This document shows positions 7,442-16,927 of a stretch of 41,490 bases of DNA, piece by piece. The notes beneath the pieces were generated by a model that was not told where the DNA came from, searched no databases, and saw only the letters and a program-made list of their open reading frames with translations. How positions within the stretch are numbered: the stretch's first letter is position 1; each line of letters begins with the position of its first letter. The DNA comes from Rickettsiales bacterium (GTDB lineage Bacteria; Pseudomonadota; Alphaproteobacteria; Rs-D84), in the NCBI GenBank assembly GCA_031265235.1, contig JAISCX010000035.1, forward strand, positions 80,839-122,328. The letters run 5' to 3'. The translations under genes and the position numbers were made by a program.

Positions 7442-9055
7442 ATGCGCAATAACACCATGTCCAGGACATACATCATCAACCAGCTTATCCGCGAAAACAA
7501 TCTGAAATCCTATTTGGAAATAGGCGTGTCAAATCCTTATGCGAATTATCTGGATATCGTTTGCGCAAAAAAAGTGTCCGTTGATCCGTGCAAAGCATGC
7601 GAATATTTTTCAAAAGAATCGATAGAGCAATTCAAGCCCTTTATAACCCATCAGATGACAAGCGATGAATTCTTTGCAGATAATCGCGAGGTTTTTGACA
7701 TTATATTCATTGACGGCGATCATTCGTATTCCCAATCTTTGAAAGATCTGAACAATGCTTTGAAAGCGGTGCCGCGCGGCGGATTCGTAATTCTGCACGA
7801 TGCCGCGCCCATAAGTTTTGATGCAACCAAAACAGAAAGCTTTAAAAATAAACAGCCATATAACGGAGAAGTATGGAAGACCGTTGTTTCCGCGATCAAA
7901 AGCACGGCCGCGTCCAAATTGCAGATCGGGACTTTCCCTTATGACTTTGGCGTGTGCGTCATTAAAAAATTGGCCGACGATGTTCCGGAAATTCCGGTTC
8001 TGCGGCTGGATTATCACCAGGACTATTCTTTGCCCGCGATCGCGCCCGTATGCGATATTTGCGATTTTTACAATAAAAAAGTGTCTTATTTCACATCGCT
8101 GTATAATACGCCCGCGTCTTGCATAGAACGCACCGCGCGCACAGTATTGAACCAGACCAACCCGAACTGGGAATGGGTTTTGGTTGATGATTCGTCAAAC
8201 GCACTTGATGCCGCAAGATTGGAAAAATTTTTCGCATCATTGTCCGACGCGCGGATAAAGTATTTCCGTTTCAATGTTCAGTCGGGCGGATTTATTGGAC
8301 GCGCGAAAAAACGCGCTGCGAATCTTTGCAGCGGGGATTATCTGGCCGAATTGGATCATGACGACCTGTTGATGCCAAGTCTGACGGAAAATATTATATC
8401 CAATGGGGAAGGGTTTGATTTTATATATTCCAACTGTGCGTCCGTCGTTGTGGCGGATGATGAAACAATGTCCCAAGGAGAACGTTTTGCTGATGGATTC
8501 GCGATGGGATACGGTTCATACCGCAATACCGATGCGGTCAATCCGCTGACCGGGTTCGCCCAGGAATTCAATGAATGCGTATGCGCGCCGATTAATCCAA
8601 AGACTATACGCCATATTGTCGGAATTCCGAACCACATCCGCGTATGGGCGAAAAAATTTTATGACGCGATCGGCGGGCATAATCCCGATCTGTTGGTCGC
8701 GGACGATTACGATTTGGTTTTGCGTTCGTTTCTGGCGGGCGGAAAATTTCTGCATCTCGATTCGCTGGGGTATCTGCAAGTCGAATATCCGACGCGGACG
8801 ACATACGCCAGAAACAGCGAAATCCAGGTTATGTCGCACACGCTTGCGGTCGCGAACAACGAAAGAATCAAGGCGGAATTCAAAGCACGGAACATGGACG
8901 ACTGGGCGTATAAATATTATGCGGAAAAATTCGGATTCGGCGGGGATTATTATCAGAACGTGCCGTATGTGGCGGGACGCTTTGGGCTTTATACTTATCA
9001 TTGGTGGGACGTGCCAGGCATTCCCGACGCGGACGCCGCGAATTGCAAGGTGTGA
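7442..9055 (+). CDS. Bifunctional class I SAM methyltransferase (N-term) - family 2-like glycosyltransferase (C-term)
   Basis: N-terminus YLEIGVSNPYANYLDIV...FDIIFIDGDHSYSQSLKDL...GGFVILHDA (Methyltransf_24-like); C-terminus VSYFTSLYNTPASCIERTARTVLNQTNPNWEWVLVDDSSNA...GDYLAELDHDDLL (GT2 fold). Confidence 0.8.
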   Translation: MRNNTMSRTYIINQLIRENNLKSYLEIGVSNPYANYLDIVCAKKVSVDPCKACEYFSKESIEQFKPFITHQMTSDEFFADNREVFDIIFIDGDHSYSQSLKDLNNALKAVPRGGFVILHDAAPISFDATKTESFKNKQPYNGEVWKTVVSAIKSTAASKLQIGTFPYDFGVCVIKKLADDVPEIPVLRLDYHQDYSLPAIAPVCDICDFYNKKVSYFTSLYNTPASCIERTARTVLNQTNPNWEWVLVDDSSNALDAARLEKFFASLSDARIKYFRFNVQSGGFIGRAKKRAANLCSGDYLAELDHDDLLMPSLTENIISNGEGFDFIYSNCASVVVADDETMSQGERFADGFAMGYGSYRNTDAVNPLTGFAQEFNECVCAPINPKTIRHIVGIPNHIRVWAKKFYDAIGGHNPDLLVADDYDLVLRSFLAGGKFLHLDSLGYLQVEYPTRTTYARNSEIQVMSHTLAVANNERIKAEFKARNMDDWAYKYYAEKFGFGGDYYQNVPYVAGRFGLYTYHWWDVPGIPDADAANCKV

Positions 9056-9121
9056 TTTGTGACTTGTGATCTGTGATTTGTAGCTAGGAATTCGAATCAC
9101 AAATCACAGATCACAAGTCAC
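9052..9121. repeat. Heptamer-word hairpin between convergent genes
   Basis: GTGATTT/GTGACTT/GTGATCT/GTGATTT tandem words; perfect 23-bp inverted repeat 9059-9081 vs 9099-9121. Confidence 0.9.
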
Positions 9122-9125
9122 GTTT

Positions 9126-9638
9126 TTACTTTTTAAAATACTTTTCCAACGTCTGGTATGCGGACGCGATGCTTGCGAATTTTTCGGCGGCCGACCGCGC
9201 GTTCAGTTTCCGCGCGGTATCCGGATGATATATTTTCGCCAATCGCCGGTAAGCGATTCGCACATCCTTCCAGCCGGCTGTCAGCGGCAGTTCGAATGTC
9301 TTGAACGCGCGGACGACGGCGGACGGGACGGCGTCGCGCCGTGGCGCCCGCATCTTGTCGAATCCGCCGCGCCCGGTTAAAAATCCGTTTAGAAAATCCA
9401 GATAGTCCGCCGTTTCCGCCGCCGCCTGCTTTTTGTCCTTTAAAGGCGCGCCGAATGTTTCTTTTTCCCATTCCGCGTCTATCTCGTCCGCGGTCATGTT
9501 CTGGAAATAATTCCAGTTCTTGTTATATTCCGCTGCATGCGCCTTGCAGAAATGATAGAATGTTTTCAGCGTGCGGTCGCGCGGCGCGCGGCATGTGCCC
9601 GTGTGTTCGCATCCTGGAAAATCGCATTTTTGGATCAT
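9126..9638 (-). CDS. J domain-containing protein
   Basis: C-terminal DVRIAYRRLAKIYHPDTARKLN...FASIASAYQTLEKYF J-domain with HPD; N-terminal Cys/His-rich segment. Confidence 0.8.
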   Translation of the reverse strand: MIQKCDFPGCEHTGTCRAPRDRTLKTFYHFCKAHAAEYNKNWNYFQNMTADEIDAEWEKETFGAPLKDKKQAAAETADYLDFLNGFLTGRGGFDKMRAPRRDAVPSAVVRAFKTFELPLTAGWKDVRIAYRRLAKIYHPDTARKLNARSAAEKFASIASAYQTLEKYFKK

Positions 9639-9657
9639 GGAAATACTCCGTATTTCT

Positions 9658-9725
9658 AGGGAAAAGGGAATAGGGACAAGGGATTAGGTTTGAATTATTC
9701 CCTGTTACCTTTTTCCTCTTCCCTT
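9658..9725. repeat. Heptamer-word inverted repeat overlapping the 3' end of the recombinase gene
   Basis: AGGGAAA/AGGGAAT/AGGGACA/AGGGATT/AGG facing ATTCCCTGTTACCTTTTTCCTCTTCCCT (imperfect complement). Confidence 0.7.
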
Positions 9726-10684
9726 CGACTTTTCTTTGCCAGCGGATGATGCTCGTAAATTGCGTCTTTTAATTTTCCCGGCTGGATATGCGTGTAAATC
9801 TGGGTGGTCGCGATGTCTTCATGCCCCAGCATCGTTTGAATCGCGCGCAGATTCGCGCCGCCTTCCAACAGATGGGACGCGAACGAATGGCGGAGAACGT
9901 GCGGGCTGACCCTGTGTGGGCTGATTCCGGCAAGGGTGGCGCATTTCTTTATGGCTTTGAAGAAACCGGTGCGGGTTATATGTCCGGATTCGCCGGAAGA
10001 AGGAAAAACATATTTGGATACGGTAACGCGCGCCATGGCAACCACGTCGCGTTTAGGGTTTTGCAACATCGCGCGCTTTGAGATTCTTTTCGGTTTTTTA
10101 TCTTCGGTCTTGTTGCCGAGAAAATCACGCCGGACGCCCAGATAATCTTTTAACGCCTGCTTTGCGGAATCATGAATGGGCACGATGCGTTCTTTCGCGC
10201 CCTTGCCACGAACCAGCAGTTTGTCGCCCAATATCTGGCCCATTTGCAATTCGCAAAGTTCTGAAATGCGCAGCCCCGACGCGTAAAGCAATTCCAGCAT
10301 CGCGCGCATGCGGCGCGCATAGCGCAGATCGCCGGCCGACGATATCAACAGCTCTATCTCGTCCGCGGACAGGTATTTGGGCAGTATGTGCTGTTTTTTT
10401 GGCAGCTCTAATTCCGCGGCCGGATTCGTCCGCATGATCTTTTCAAGATTCATGAATTTATAGAATTGCCGGAAAGCGGACGTCTTGCGCGCGATGCTGT
10501 TGGAACTTTCGCAATTTTTTGACAATGCCGCCAAATATCTCTGCAACATTTTGCCGTTAACCTTTGTAAGGTCGCCCAGAATGTCAAAAGCCATGCGCAA
10601 ATCCGTGCCGTATGACGATATTGTGTGTTTAGAGCGTCCTTTTTCGGCAGAAATGGCTTCCAAGAATATTTCTATTTGGTTCAT
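9695..10684 (-). CDS. Site-specific tyrosine recombinase XerC/XerD
   Basis: SAM-like N-terminal core; ELLYASGLRISELCEL, GKGAKERIVPI, HVLRHSFASHLLEGGANLRAIQTMLGHEDIATTQIYTH catalytic motifs. Confidence 0.85.
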   Translation of the reverse strand: MNQIEIFLEAISAEKGRSKHTISSYGTDLRMAFDILGDLTKVNGKMLQRYLAALSKNCESSNSIARKTSAFRQFYKFMNLEKIMRTNPAAELELPKKQHILPKYLSADEIELLISSAGDLRYARRMRAMLELLYASGLRISELCELQMGQILGDKLLVRGKGAKERIVPIHDSAKQALKDYLGVRRDFLGNKTEDKKPKRISKRAMLQNPKRDVVAMARVTVSKYVFPSSGESGHITRTGFFKAIKKCATLAGISPHRVSPHVLRHSFASHLLEGGANLRAIQTMLGHEDIATTQIYTHIQPGKLKDAIYEHHPLAKKSRREEEKGNRE

Positions 10685-10694
10685 GTTAGGCCGT

Positions 10695-10826
10695 TTATGG
10701 AAACAATACTATTTCCGTGGTGTGGATTATCGGTGCGATATATACGAATATCAATGCCAGCAGGACAACAATTGCCACGGCCAGCATGATTTTGTTCCGG
10801 GTAGAATATTTTTTTTTAAGCGGCAT
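10695..10826 (-). CDS. Small single-pass membrane protein (43 aa)
   Basis: Manual translation MPLKKKYSTRNKIMLAVAIVVLLALIFVYIAPIIHTTEIVLFP*; basic N-terminus plus one TM helix; below ORF-track cutoff. Confidence 0.5.
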   Translation of the reverse strand: MPLKKKYSTRNKIMLAVAIVVLLALIFVYIAPIIHTTEIVLFP

Positions 10827-10901
10827 TTGAAAACCTTTTGGTTTATAGCAATCAGTAGGATTCGTTTTGATTTAAAACACTGATTATTTGGTTACTGGTT
10901 T

Positions 10902-11966
10902 TTATATAGCGTCAAAAGATACTATAGCGATCGCGGCGGCGGACAGTATGATCAGAGGCGGCGCAAGCACTGCGAGAACGGTCGGCAGCGCCCCGCTGAC
11001 CCCAAGCGCGGTGAATACGTTTATTATGAAATACAATATAAAGCACGCCAGCATGCCGACCGCGAATTTCATCCCGAATGAAAAATTGCGCCGTTCGTTA
11101 GTCTGGGAAAACGCTGCGCCAAGGACCACCATCGCGACCAGGGTCAGGGGCAGGAACAGCAGCGTCCAGAACTGGATGAAATGCCCGCGGGTATTAAGAC
11201 CCATTTCTGTCAGAGATTTTATAAATCCGGACAGCTTCCAGAATGACACCTGGTCCGGTTTCAAATGCCGTTCCAATACGGTTTCCGGCGTCATGAGTGT
11301 TTTTATGTCAAACCGCGTCCGCGCCTTTGGCACGCCCGACGCGTCATAAACGGTTGCGGATATTGCGGAAAATTCGCCCGCGCCAAGGACGATTTCTTTT
11401 GATTCGATGCGTTCCTTGAATCTGGATTTTGAATCCTGGATAAATGCGGACGCGTTAGAAAAGACAAGCTTGTCGCCGTCCCGCCTGATGCCTTTGCCGC
11501 GCATTGTAAATGTGCCGTCTTGGGAAATCTCGCGCAGCCAGATCGCGCCGTCCACCAAGTCTATGTTGCTGGGACCGATGCTTTTGGTGTTCATCCGCAC
11601 GGATATCGGGTTTATAATGCACGTGGCTATGATGCCGATGATGGCGGCCATAATAAGGAACGGCTGCATGGCCTGATAAGGTGACCGGCCCGCGCTTGAT
11701 ATTATAACCCCTTCGCTTGATCTGGTAAGATTATACGATGCCAGCAGAGTTCCGATAAAAATGACCAGCGGCAGCATCAGCGGCACGTATTCAAGCAACA
11801 GCGCGAAAGATATGGAAAGCGCGGACGCGGCGTTGGGTTCGCCCGGCAGTTTTTCAACAAAGGTTATTATGAATATAATTCCGGCCACCACCAGCAGAAC
11901 CAGCAAAAAACTGGATAAAAACTTCCTCATCAAAAACCACGTCAAAATTTTTGGCTTTATTTGCAT
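10902..11966 (-). CDS. lptG: LPS export ABC transporter permease LptG (YjgP/YjgQ family)
   Basis: MQIKPKILTWFLMRKFLSSFLLVLLVVAGIIFIITFVE..., four-TM pattern; ATG at 11966 preferred (the upstream extension overlaps greA antisense). Confidence 0.75.
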   Translation of the reverse strand: MQIKPKILTWFLMRKFLSSFLLVLLVVAGIIFIITFVEKLPGEPNAASALSISFALLLEYVPLMLPLVIFIGTLLASYNLTRSSEGVIISSAGRSPYQAMQPFLIMAAIIGIIATCIINPISVRMNTKSIGPSNIDLVDGAIWLREISQDGTFTMRGKGIRRDGDKLVFSNASAFIQDSKSRFKERIESKEIVLGAGEFSAISATVYDASGVPKARTRFDIKTLMTPETVLERHLKPDQVSFWKLSGFIKSLTEMGLNTRGHFIQFWTLLFLPLTLVAMVVLGAAFSQTNERRNFSFGMKFAVGMLACFILYFIINVFTALGVSGALPTVLAVLAPPLIILSAAAIAIVSFDAI

Positions 11967-11992
11967 AATTTCTTTATTATAATAGGAAAAAC

Positions 11993-12475
11993 ATGGAAAA
12001 GCAAATGAACAAAAAACCGATATCCCGCGCAGGCTTTGACGCGCTGGTGAAAGAATTGAAGCAGCTGCAAGAACAAGAGCGGCCGGAAATCCTGAAAGTA
12101 GTGCAGTGGGCGCGGTCGCTTGGCGATCTTTCGGAAAATGCGGATTATTCCGCCGCGCGCGAACGCCAGCGCAATATAGACAAGCGCATCGGGCAGATTG
12201 AATCCGTGATAAAAGACGCGGAAGTGATAGATATAGAATCATTGTCCGGAGACCACGTCACTTTCGGCGCGCACGTCGTGGTAGAGGACGAGAATGGCAA
12301 CAAAATGCAATGCCGGATATTGTCCGATGTTGAATCGGACGGCAAGACTGTCATATCTTGCACGTCGCCTTTTGGACGCGCCATGATCGGAAAATGCACG
12401 GGCGACAGCTGTATAGTCAAGACCCCCGCCGGCGAGAAAGAGTATGAGATTTTGGAAGTGAAATTTAAATTGTGA
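11993..12475 (+). CDS. greA: Transcription elongation factor GreA
   Basis: Coiled-coil LGDLSENADYSAARERQ and C-terminal domain ISCTSPFGRAMIGK...EYEILEVKF. Confidence 0.93.
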   Translation: MEKQMNKKPISRAGFDALVKELKQLQEQERPEILKVVQWARSLGDLSENADYSAARERQRNIDKRIGQIESVIKDAEVIDIESLSGDHVTFGAHVVVEDENGNKMQCRILSDVESDGKTVISCTSPFGRAMIGKCTGDSCIVKTPAGEKEYEILEVKFKL

Positions 12476-12555
12476 AGCGCGAAACGAAGCAAAGGGATTG
12501 TTATTGGCGCCATATGCTTCATGCATCACTTATATTCGCGACAAAGGAGCAAGTT

Positions 12556-14307
12556 GTGTCGATAAGGATTCTTCCCGATGATTTGATCAATCAAATTGCC
12601 GCGGGCGAGGTGGTAGAGCGCCCCGCCTCTGTCGTCAAGGAATTAATCGAAAACGCGTGCGACGCCGGCGCGGATCAGATCATAGCGGATGTCGCCGACG
12701 GCGGCCGGACGCTTATCAGCGTTATTGACAACGGGCATGGCATGGCGCGGACAGACTTGGAAAAGTCGATAATGCGCCATGCGACCAGCAAGCTTGCCTC
12801 TGACGATCTGTTGAATATTCATACCATGGGGTTTCGCGGCGAAGCGCTGCCGTCGATCGCAAGCGTATCCGATATGACAATCGATACATGCGCAAAGGGG
12901 GACGAAAAAGGGAAAACGGAATTAGGATTGTCCCTGAATTGCACCACCGGCGAGATCAAGCCGTCGTCGTGGGAATCCGGCACGCGCGTCCGCGTGGAAA
13001 ATTTGTTTTTCAAGACGCCGGCCAGATTGAAATTTCTGCGCAGCGACAAGGCGGAAATGATGTCGGTGGCCGATGTCGTCCGGCGTCTGGCGTTATCCCG
13101 TCCCGACGTCGGGTTTGTATTGAATAACAAATGGAGATTCCCGAAAGGGCAGGAATTGACAGAGCGCGTGGTTGCGGTCATGGGCGAAGACGTGCGGGGG
13201 CGCATGATAGAAATACGCGATATGAAACGCGAAAGCGATTTAAGGCTGACCGGATTTATTTCCGAGCCGACCTTGCGCCGGGCGTCCAGCGTCGACCAGT
13301 ATTTGTTTGTGAACGGGCGGCCCGTTAAGGACAAGGTTTTGATCGGCGCGTTGCGCGCCGCATATCTGGACGTGATGAGCGCGCGCGAATTCCCGCTTTG
13401 CGCATTATATCTTGAACTGCCCCCGCGGGATGTCGATGTAAATGTCAGCCCGGCAAAAACCGAAGTTCATTTTCTGGAACCGGCGCGCATCAGGGGTTTT
13501 ATAATCCGCACTATCCGCGACGCGCTGTCCCAGCCGATGGTGCGCGCGCAAGATAATCAAACATATAACCAGCCGGCTCCACAGGCTGCAATATCCGATT
13601 ACAAATTTACCAGTGTCCGTGAAAATTCAACAAATCTTCGCGGATTCGGGTTTTGGGACGCGCCGGAACCCATGGGGGCGCACGGAAAAACGCCCGCTGA
13701 CAATGGTTCTGACGAGACGCGTTTCCACGCGCCTATGCAGCATCTCCCGCTTGGGCGCGTTGTCGGGCAGATTGGAAACAAGTACATAATTGCGGAAAAT
13801 GCCGCGGGTCTTGTGATTGTGGACCAGCATGCCGCGCACGAGCGGATCACATACGAAAGGCTTCGCGCCCATGAATTAAAGCGTCAGCCGTTGCTGTCGC
13901 CCATGGTCGTTAAATTAAAACCTGAGGAGGTCGCAGCTGTCGCGGAAATTTCGGACGAGCTGGACGCGTGCGGATTAAAGGTTTCCGAATTCGGCGAAGA
14001 CGCGGTCGCGGTTTATGAAAAGCCTGCTGATTGGGATATGGACTGGGCAATGTTGTTGCGCGCTGTCGCCCAGGAAGTAATAGCGAACGGGCATTCTTCG
14101 CAAATTCATGAAAAACTGCATCTGAAACTGGCCAATCACGCATGCCATCATTCGGTTCGCGCCGGCCAAAGGCTGGATTATGCCCAGATGGACGCGCTGC
14201 TGCGCGACGTGGAAAATACGGAACGCGCCGGCCAGTGCAATCACGGGCGTCCGGTTTACAAAATCATACCGATTTCCGAGCTGGACGGATGGTTTGAAAG
14301 AATTTAA
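12556..14307 (+). CDS. mutL: DNA mismatch repair protein MutL
   Basis: IRILPDDLINQIAAGEVVERPASVVKELIENACDAGA, DNGHGM, HATSKL, GFRGEALPSIASV. GTG start at 12556 with AAGGAG SD preferred. Confidence 0.95.
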   Translation: MSIRILPDDLINQIAAGEVVERPASVVKELIENACDAGADQIIADVADGGRTLISVIDNGHGMARTDLEKSIMRHATSKLASDDLLNIHTMGFRGEALPSIASVSDMTIDTCAKGDEKGKTELGLSLNCTTGEIKPSSWESGTRVRVENLFFKTPARLKFLRSDKAEMMSVADVVRRLALSRPDVGFVLNNKWRFPKGQELTERVVAVMGEDVRGRMIEIRDMKRESDLRLTGFISEPTLRRASSVDQYLFVNGRPVKDKVLIGALRAAYLDVMSAREFPLCALYLELPPRDVDVNVSPAKTEVHFLEPARIRGFIIRTIRDALSQPMVRAQDNQTYNQPAPQAAISDYKFTSVRENSTNLRGFGFWDAPEPMGAHGKTPADNGSDETRFHAPMQHLPLGRVVGQIGNKYIIAENAAGLVIVDQHAAHERITYERLRAHELKRQPLLSPMVVKLKPEEVAAVAEISDELDACGLKVSEFGEDAVAVYEKPADWDMDWAMLLRAVAQEVIANGHSSQIHEKLHLKLANHACHHSVRAGQRLDYAQMDALLRDVENTERAGQCNHGRPVYKIIPISELDGWFERI

Positions 14308-14793
14308 TTATTTGGAATTTTCTATCAGTTGTTTTAACTGCAAAAGTTTGCCTTGCTTGTTTGCCAAAACTTCATCTGCGCTGTAATCCAAAAGATTCTG
14401 GGTATCTTCATATCCATTCGTCAGTCGGATTATGCCGTTTGAAAGCTTTGTTACTTTATAAAGCTCGATAGAATAGTCGTTTTCCATGAAAATAGAAAAC
14501 CCGCGCAATCCACCTTTGGGATAGAGCGTCTTTTGCACTTCAAGATCAAGATCTTCGATAAAATCTGCATGGGGTTTGTTGTTATAACGCATTTGAAGAG
14601 TGTTATCGGTTACAAAACCATCTTCTTTTACAAGTTCTGCCTTTTTCAAATTAAAAATCCATTTCGGCATAGATTTCAAATCGGTCAAAACTTTAAAAGC
14701 CTGATCAGGGGTGGCATTCATATCAAGTTTGATATAATATGTGAATTCGTCGGCAATATTGACAATTGGTTGCTCCAGAAATTTGGTTTTCAT
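14308..14793 (-). CDS. SRPBCC/START-like domain protein
   Basis: YYIKLDMNATPDQAFKVLTDLKSMPKWIFNLKKAELV pattern typical of SRPBCC proteins. Confidence 0.4.
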   Translation of the reverse strand: MKTKFLEQPIVNIADEFTYYIKLDMNATPDQAFKVLTDLKSMPKWIFNLKKAELVKEDGFVTDNTLQMRYNNKPHADFIEDLDLEVQKTLYPKGGLRGFSIFMENDYSIELYKVTKLSNGIIRLTNGYEDTQNLLDYSADEVLANKQGKLLQLKQLIENSK

Positions 14794-14947
14794 AAATGTT
14801 CCTTTGCTTTGTTATATTAAATTTTAATAAATGCCGATGTTTTGTCAAGGTTTTATTTTTCGTCATTATTTTTTATTTGCTTGTTGACCGGGACCAAGAT
14901 TTTTTCTATATTTCTGGCAGAATATGTGATAAAAAAAGGAGAAAAAT

Positions 14948-15256
14948 ATGGAAACCAATGTAATAGAAGTTGTTCAGCCGGCCGCGGACGCCGCGCCGAA
15001 AAATGATTTTTTCGGAATGCTGATGTTCTGCGCGATAATTTTCGCCGTTCTTTATTTCTTTATGATCATGCCGAACAAGCGTCGCATGAAGGAATACAAG
15101 GACATGCTTGCCGGACTGAAAGTCGGCGGCAAAATACTTTGCGCCGGCGGAATTTACGGCGTGATCAAAAAGATCGACGGTGAAAAAATCCATGTGGAAA
15201 TCGCAAAGGGCGTCGTGATCGAAATCCCAAAGAACGCGGTTGTGAACGTTGAATAG
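14948..15256 (+). CDS. yajC: Preprotein translocase subunit YajC
   Basis: Single TM followed by MIMPNKRRMKEYKDMLAGLKVGGKILCAGGIYGVIKKI; upstream of secDF. Confidence 0.92.
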   Translation: METNVIEVVQPAADAAPKNDFFGMLMFCAIIFAVLYFFMIMPNKRRMKEYKDMLAGLKVGGKILCAGGIYGVIKKIDGEKIHVEIAKGVVIEIPKNAVVNVE

Positions 15257-15346
15257 TGCAAGTGTCAGTGCAAGTGCAAGTAGTTAGGATTGCAAATAAA
15301 AATTAGTCTATATCCAAACCTCTTGCACTTGCACTGACACTTGCAC
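15256..15346. repeat. Hexamer-word hairpin between yajC and secD
   Basis: Perfect 25-bp inverted repeat GTGCAAGTGTCAGTGCAAGTGCAAG (15256-15280) / CTTGCACTTGCACTGACACTTGCAC (15322-15346). Confidence 0.95.
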
Positions 15347-15368
15347 AAAAATCCAAAGGATTTTTGGT

Positions 15369-16925
15369 ATGCTTAAAAGATTTGTCATTATTTTCGTCGC
15401 GCTGTTCGGCTGCCTGCTGGCCGTGCCGACGTTATTTTCCAACACCGCGAAATATTTTCCCGGCTGGATTCAGCCGATATCGTTGGGGCTGGACCTGAAG
15501 GGCGGGGCGCAGCTGCTGTTGGAAGTGGACACCAGTATAATGTTCAAGGAAAAGACGGCCCAGCTTTACGACGGCGCCCGGTCCGCGCTGATCAACCGCG
15601 ACAAGGGTGTTGTCCGGTTTTCCGATCTGCGCAATACCGGCGACAAAATCACCGTCGCAATCCGTGATTCCGACGATGTGTCAAAGGCCCGCGGCCGGCT
15701 GCGTTCGGAACTGGGTGACGGCGTGCATATTGATGTCAGCGGAAATATAATATCCATATTTTATTCCGACAAGGAAAAGCTGAAAATGGTGGAAGACGCG
15801 CTTGCCCGCAGCATCGAGATCGTTCGTCGCAGAATCGATGCGCTGGGCACGAAAGAACCCAGCATCCAGACGCAAGGCGGCCGGTATATAATGGTGCAGC
15901 TGCCGGGTGTGGATAATCCGGAAAGAATCAAAGAGCTGATCGGACAGACCGCAAAAATGGCGTTTCATCTGGTAAACGAAAATGTAACGCAGGAACAATT
16001 GATTTCGGGGCGCCCGCCCGCCGGGACGGAATTCATGCAGTCGCTTGACGGCGGCGGAATGGTTCCTGTGTATTCGCGCGTCGAAGTGTCCGGCGAATCT
16101 TTGACGGATGCCCAGGCCAGCTTTGACCAGAACAATATGCCGGTCGTGACCCAGGTGTTTGATTCGACCGGCGCGCGCCGGTTTGCCAGGCTGACGACAG
16201 AACATGTAAACGAACGCTTTGCGATTGTGTTGGACGGAAAAGTGCTTTCCGCGCCGGTAATACGCGAACCGATTTTGGGCGGCCGCGGCCAGATAAGCGG
16301 CAACTTTACAGTGCAATCGGCAAAGGATTTGGCCGTTCTGCTGCGTTCCGGCGCGTTGCCGGCGCCGCTTACCGTTATCGAAGAACGCACTGTCGGCGCG
16401 GGACTGGGGGCCGATACCATCGCCGCCGGACAGCTTGGGTCGATGGTGGGCGTGCTGTTGGTAATATTGTCGATGCTGGTCGTTTATCGCGGATTCGGAA
16501 TCTATGCCAATATCGCGCTTGTTGTCAATATGATGATGATCATTGGCATTTCGGCGCTTTTGGGCGCCACGCTGACATTGCCCGGAATTGCCGGAATCGC
16601 GCTGACGCTTGGCATGGCGGTGGACGCGAATGTTTTGCAATTCGAACGAATACGCGACGAGATCAGGACCGGATCGTCGCCGCTGCGCGCCGTGGACGCC
16701 GGGTTCGACCGCGCATTAAAGACAGTCCTGGACGCAAATCTGACGACCCTTATATGCTCTCTGGTCCTATTCCAGTTTGGCGCCGGGCCGATCCGCGGAT
16801 TTGCCGTGACGCTTTCCATCGGGATCATTACAACGCTGTTCACATGCGTCGCGCTGTCGCGCGTCATGGTGGATATGCATATGAGCGGAAAGAATAAGAC
16901 GATCGGATTTATCAAACAGCCGTGA
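15369..16925 (+). CDS. secD: Protein translocase subunit SecD
   Basis: LGLDLKGGAQLLLEVD, RRRIDALGTKEPSIQTQG, GMAVDANVLQFERIRDE. Confidence 0.95.
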   Translation: MLKRFVIIFVALFGCLLAVPTLFSNTAKYFPGWIQPISLGLDLKGGAQLLLEVDTSIMFKEKTAQLYDGARSALINRDKGVVRFSDLRNTGDKITVAIRDSDDVSKARGRLRSELGDGVHIDVSGNIISIFYSDKEKLKMVEDALARSIEIVRRRIDALGTKEPSIQTQGGRYIMVQLPGVDNPERIKELIGQTAKMAFHLVNENVTQEQLISGRPPAGTEFMQSLDGGGMVPVYSRVEVSGESLTDAQASFDQNNMPVVTQVFDSTGARRFARLTTEHVNERFAIVLDGKVLSAPVIREPILGGRGQISGNFTVQSAKDLAVLLRSGALPAPLTVIEERTVGAGLGADTIAAGQLGSMVGVLLVILSMLVVYRGFGIYANIALVVNMMMIIGISALLGATLTLPGIAGIALTLGMAVDANVLQFERIRDEIRTGSSPLRAVDAGFDRALKTVLDANLTTLICSLVLFQFGAGPIRGFAVTLSIGIITTLFTCVALSRVMVDMHMSGKNKTIGFIKQP

Positions 16926-16927
16926 AA

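Noticed and set aside
9052-9121. CRISPR array
   Set aside because: Heptamer words are contiguous, with no spacer-repeat organisation; no cas genes in the window.
9695-10684. Integron or phage integrase
   Set aside because: Protein motifs fit housekeeping XerC/XerD and no attachment-site or cargo structure is visible.
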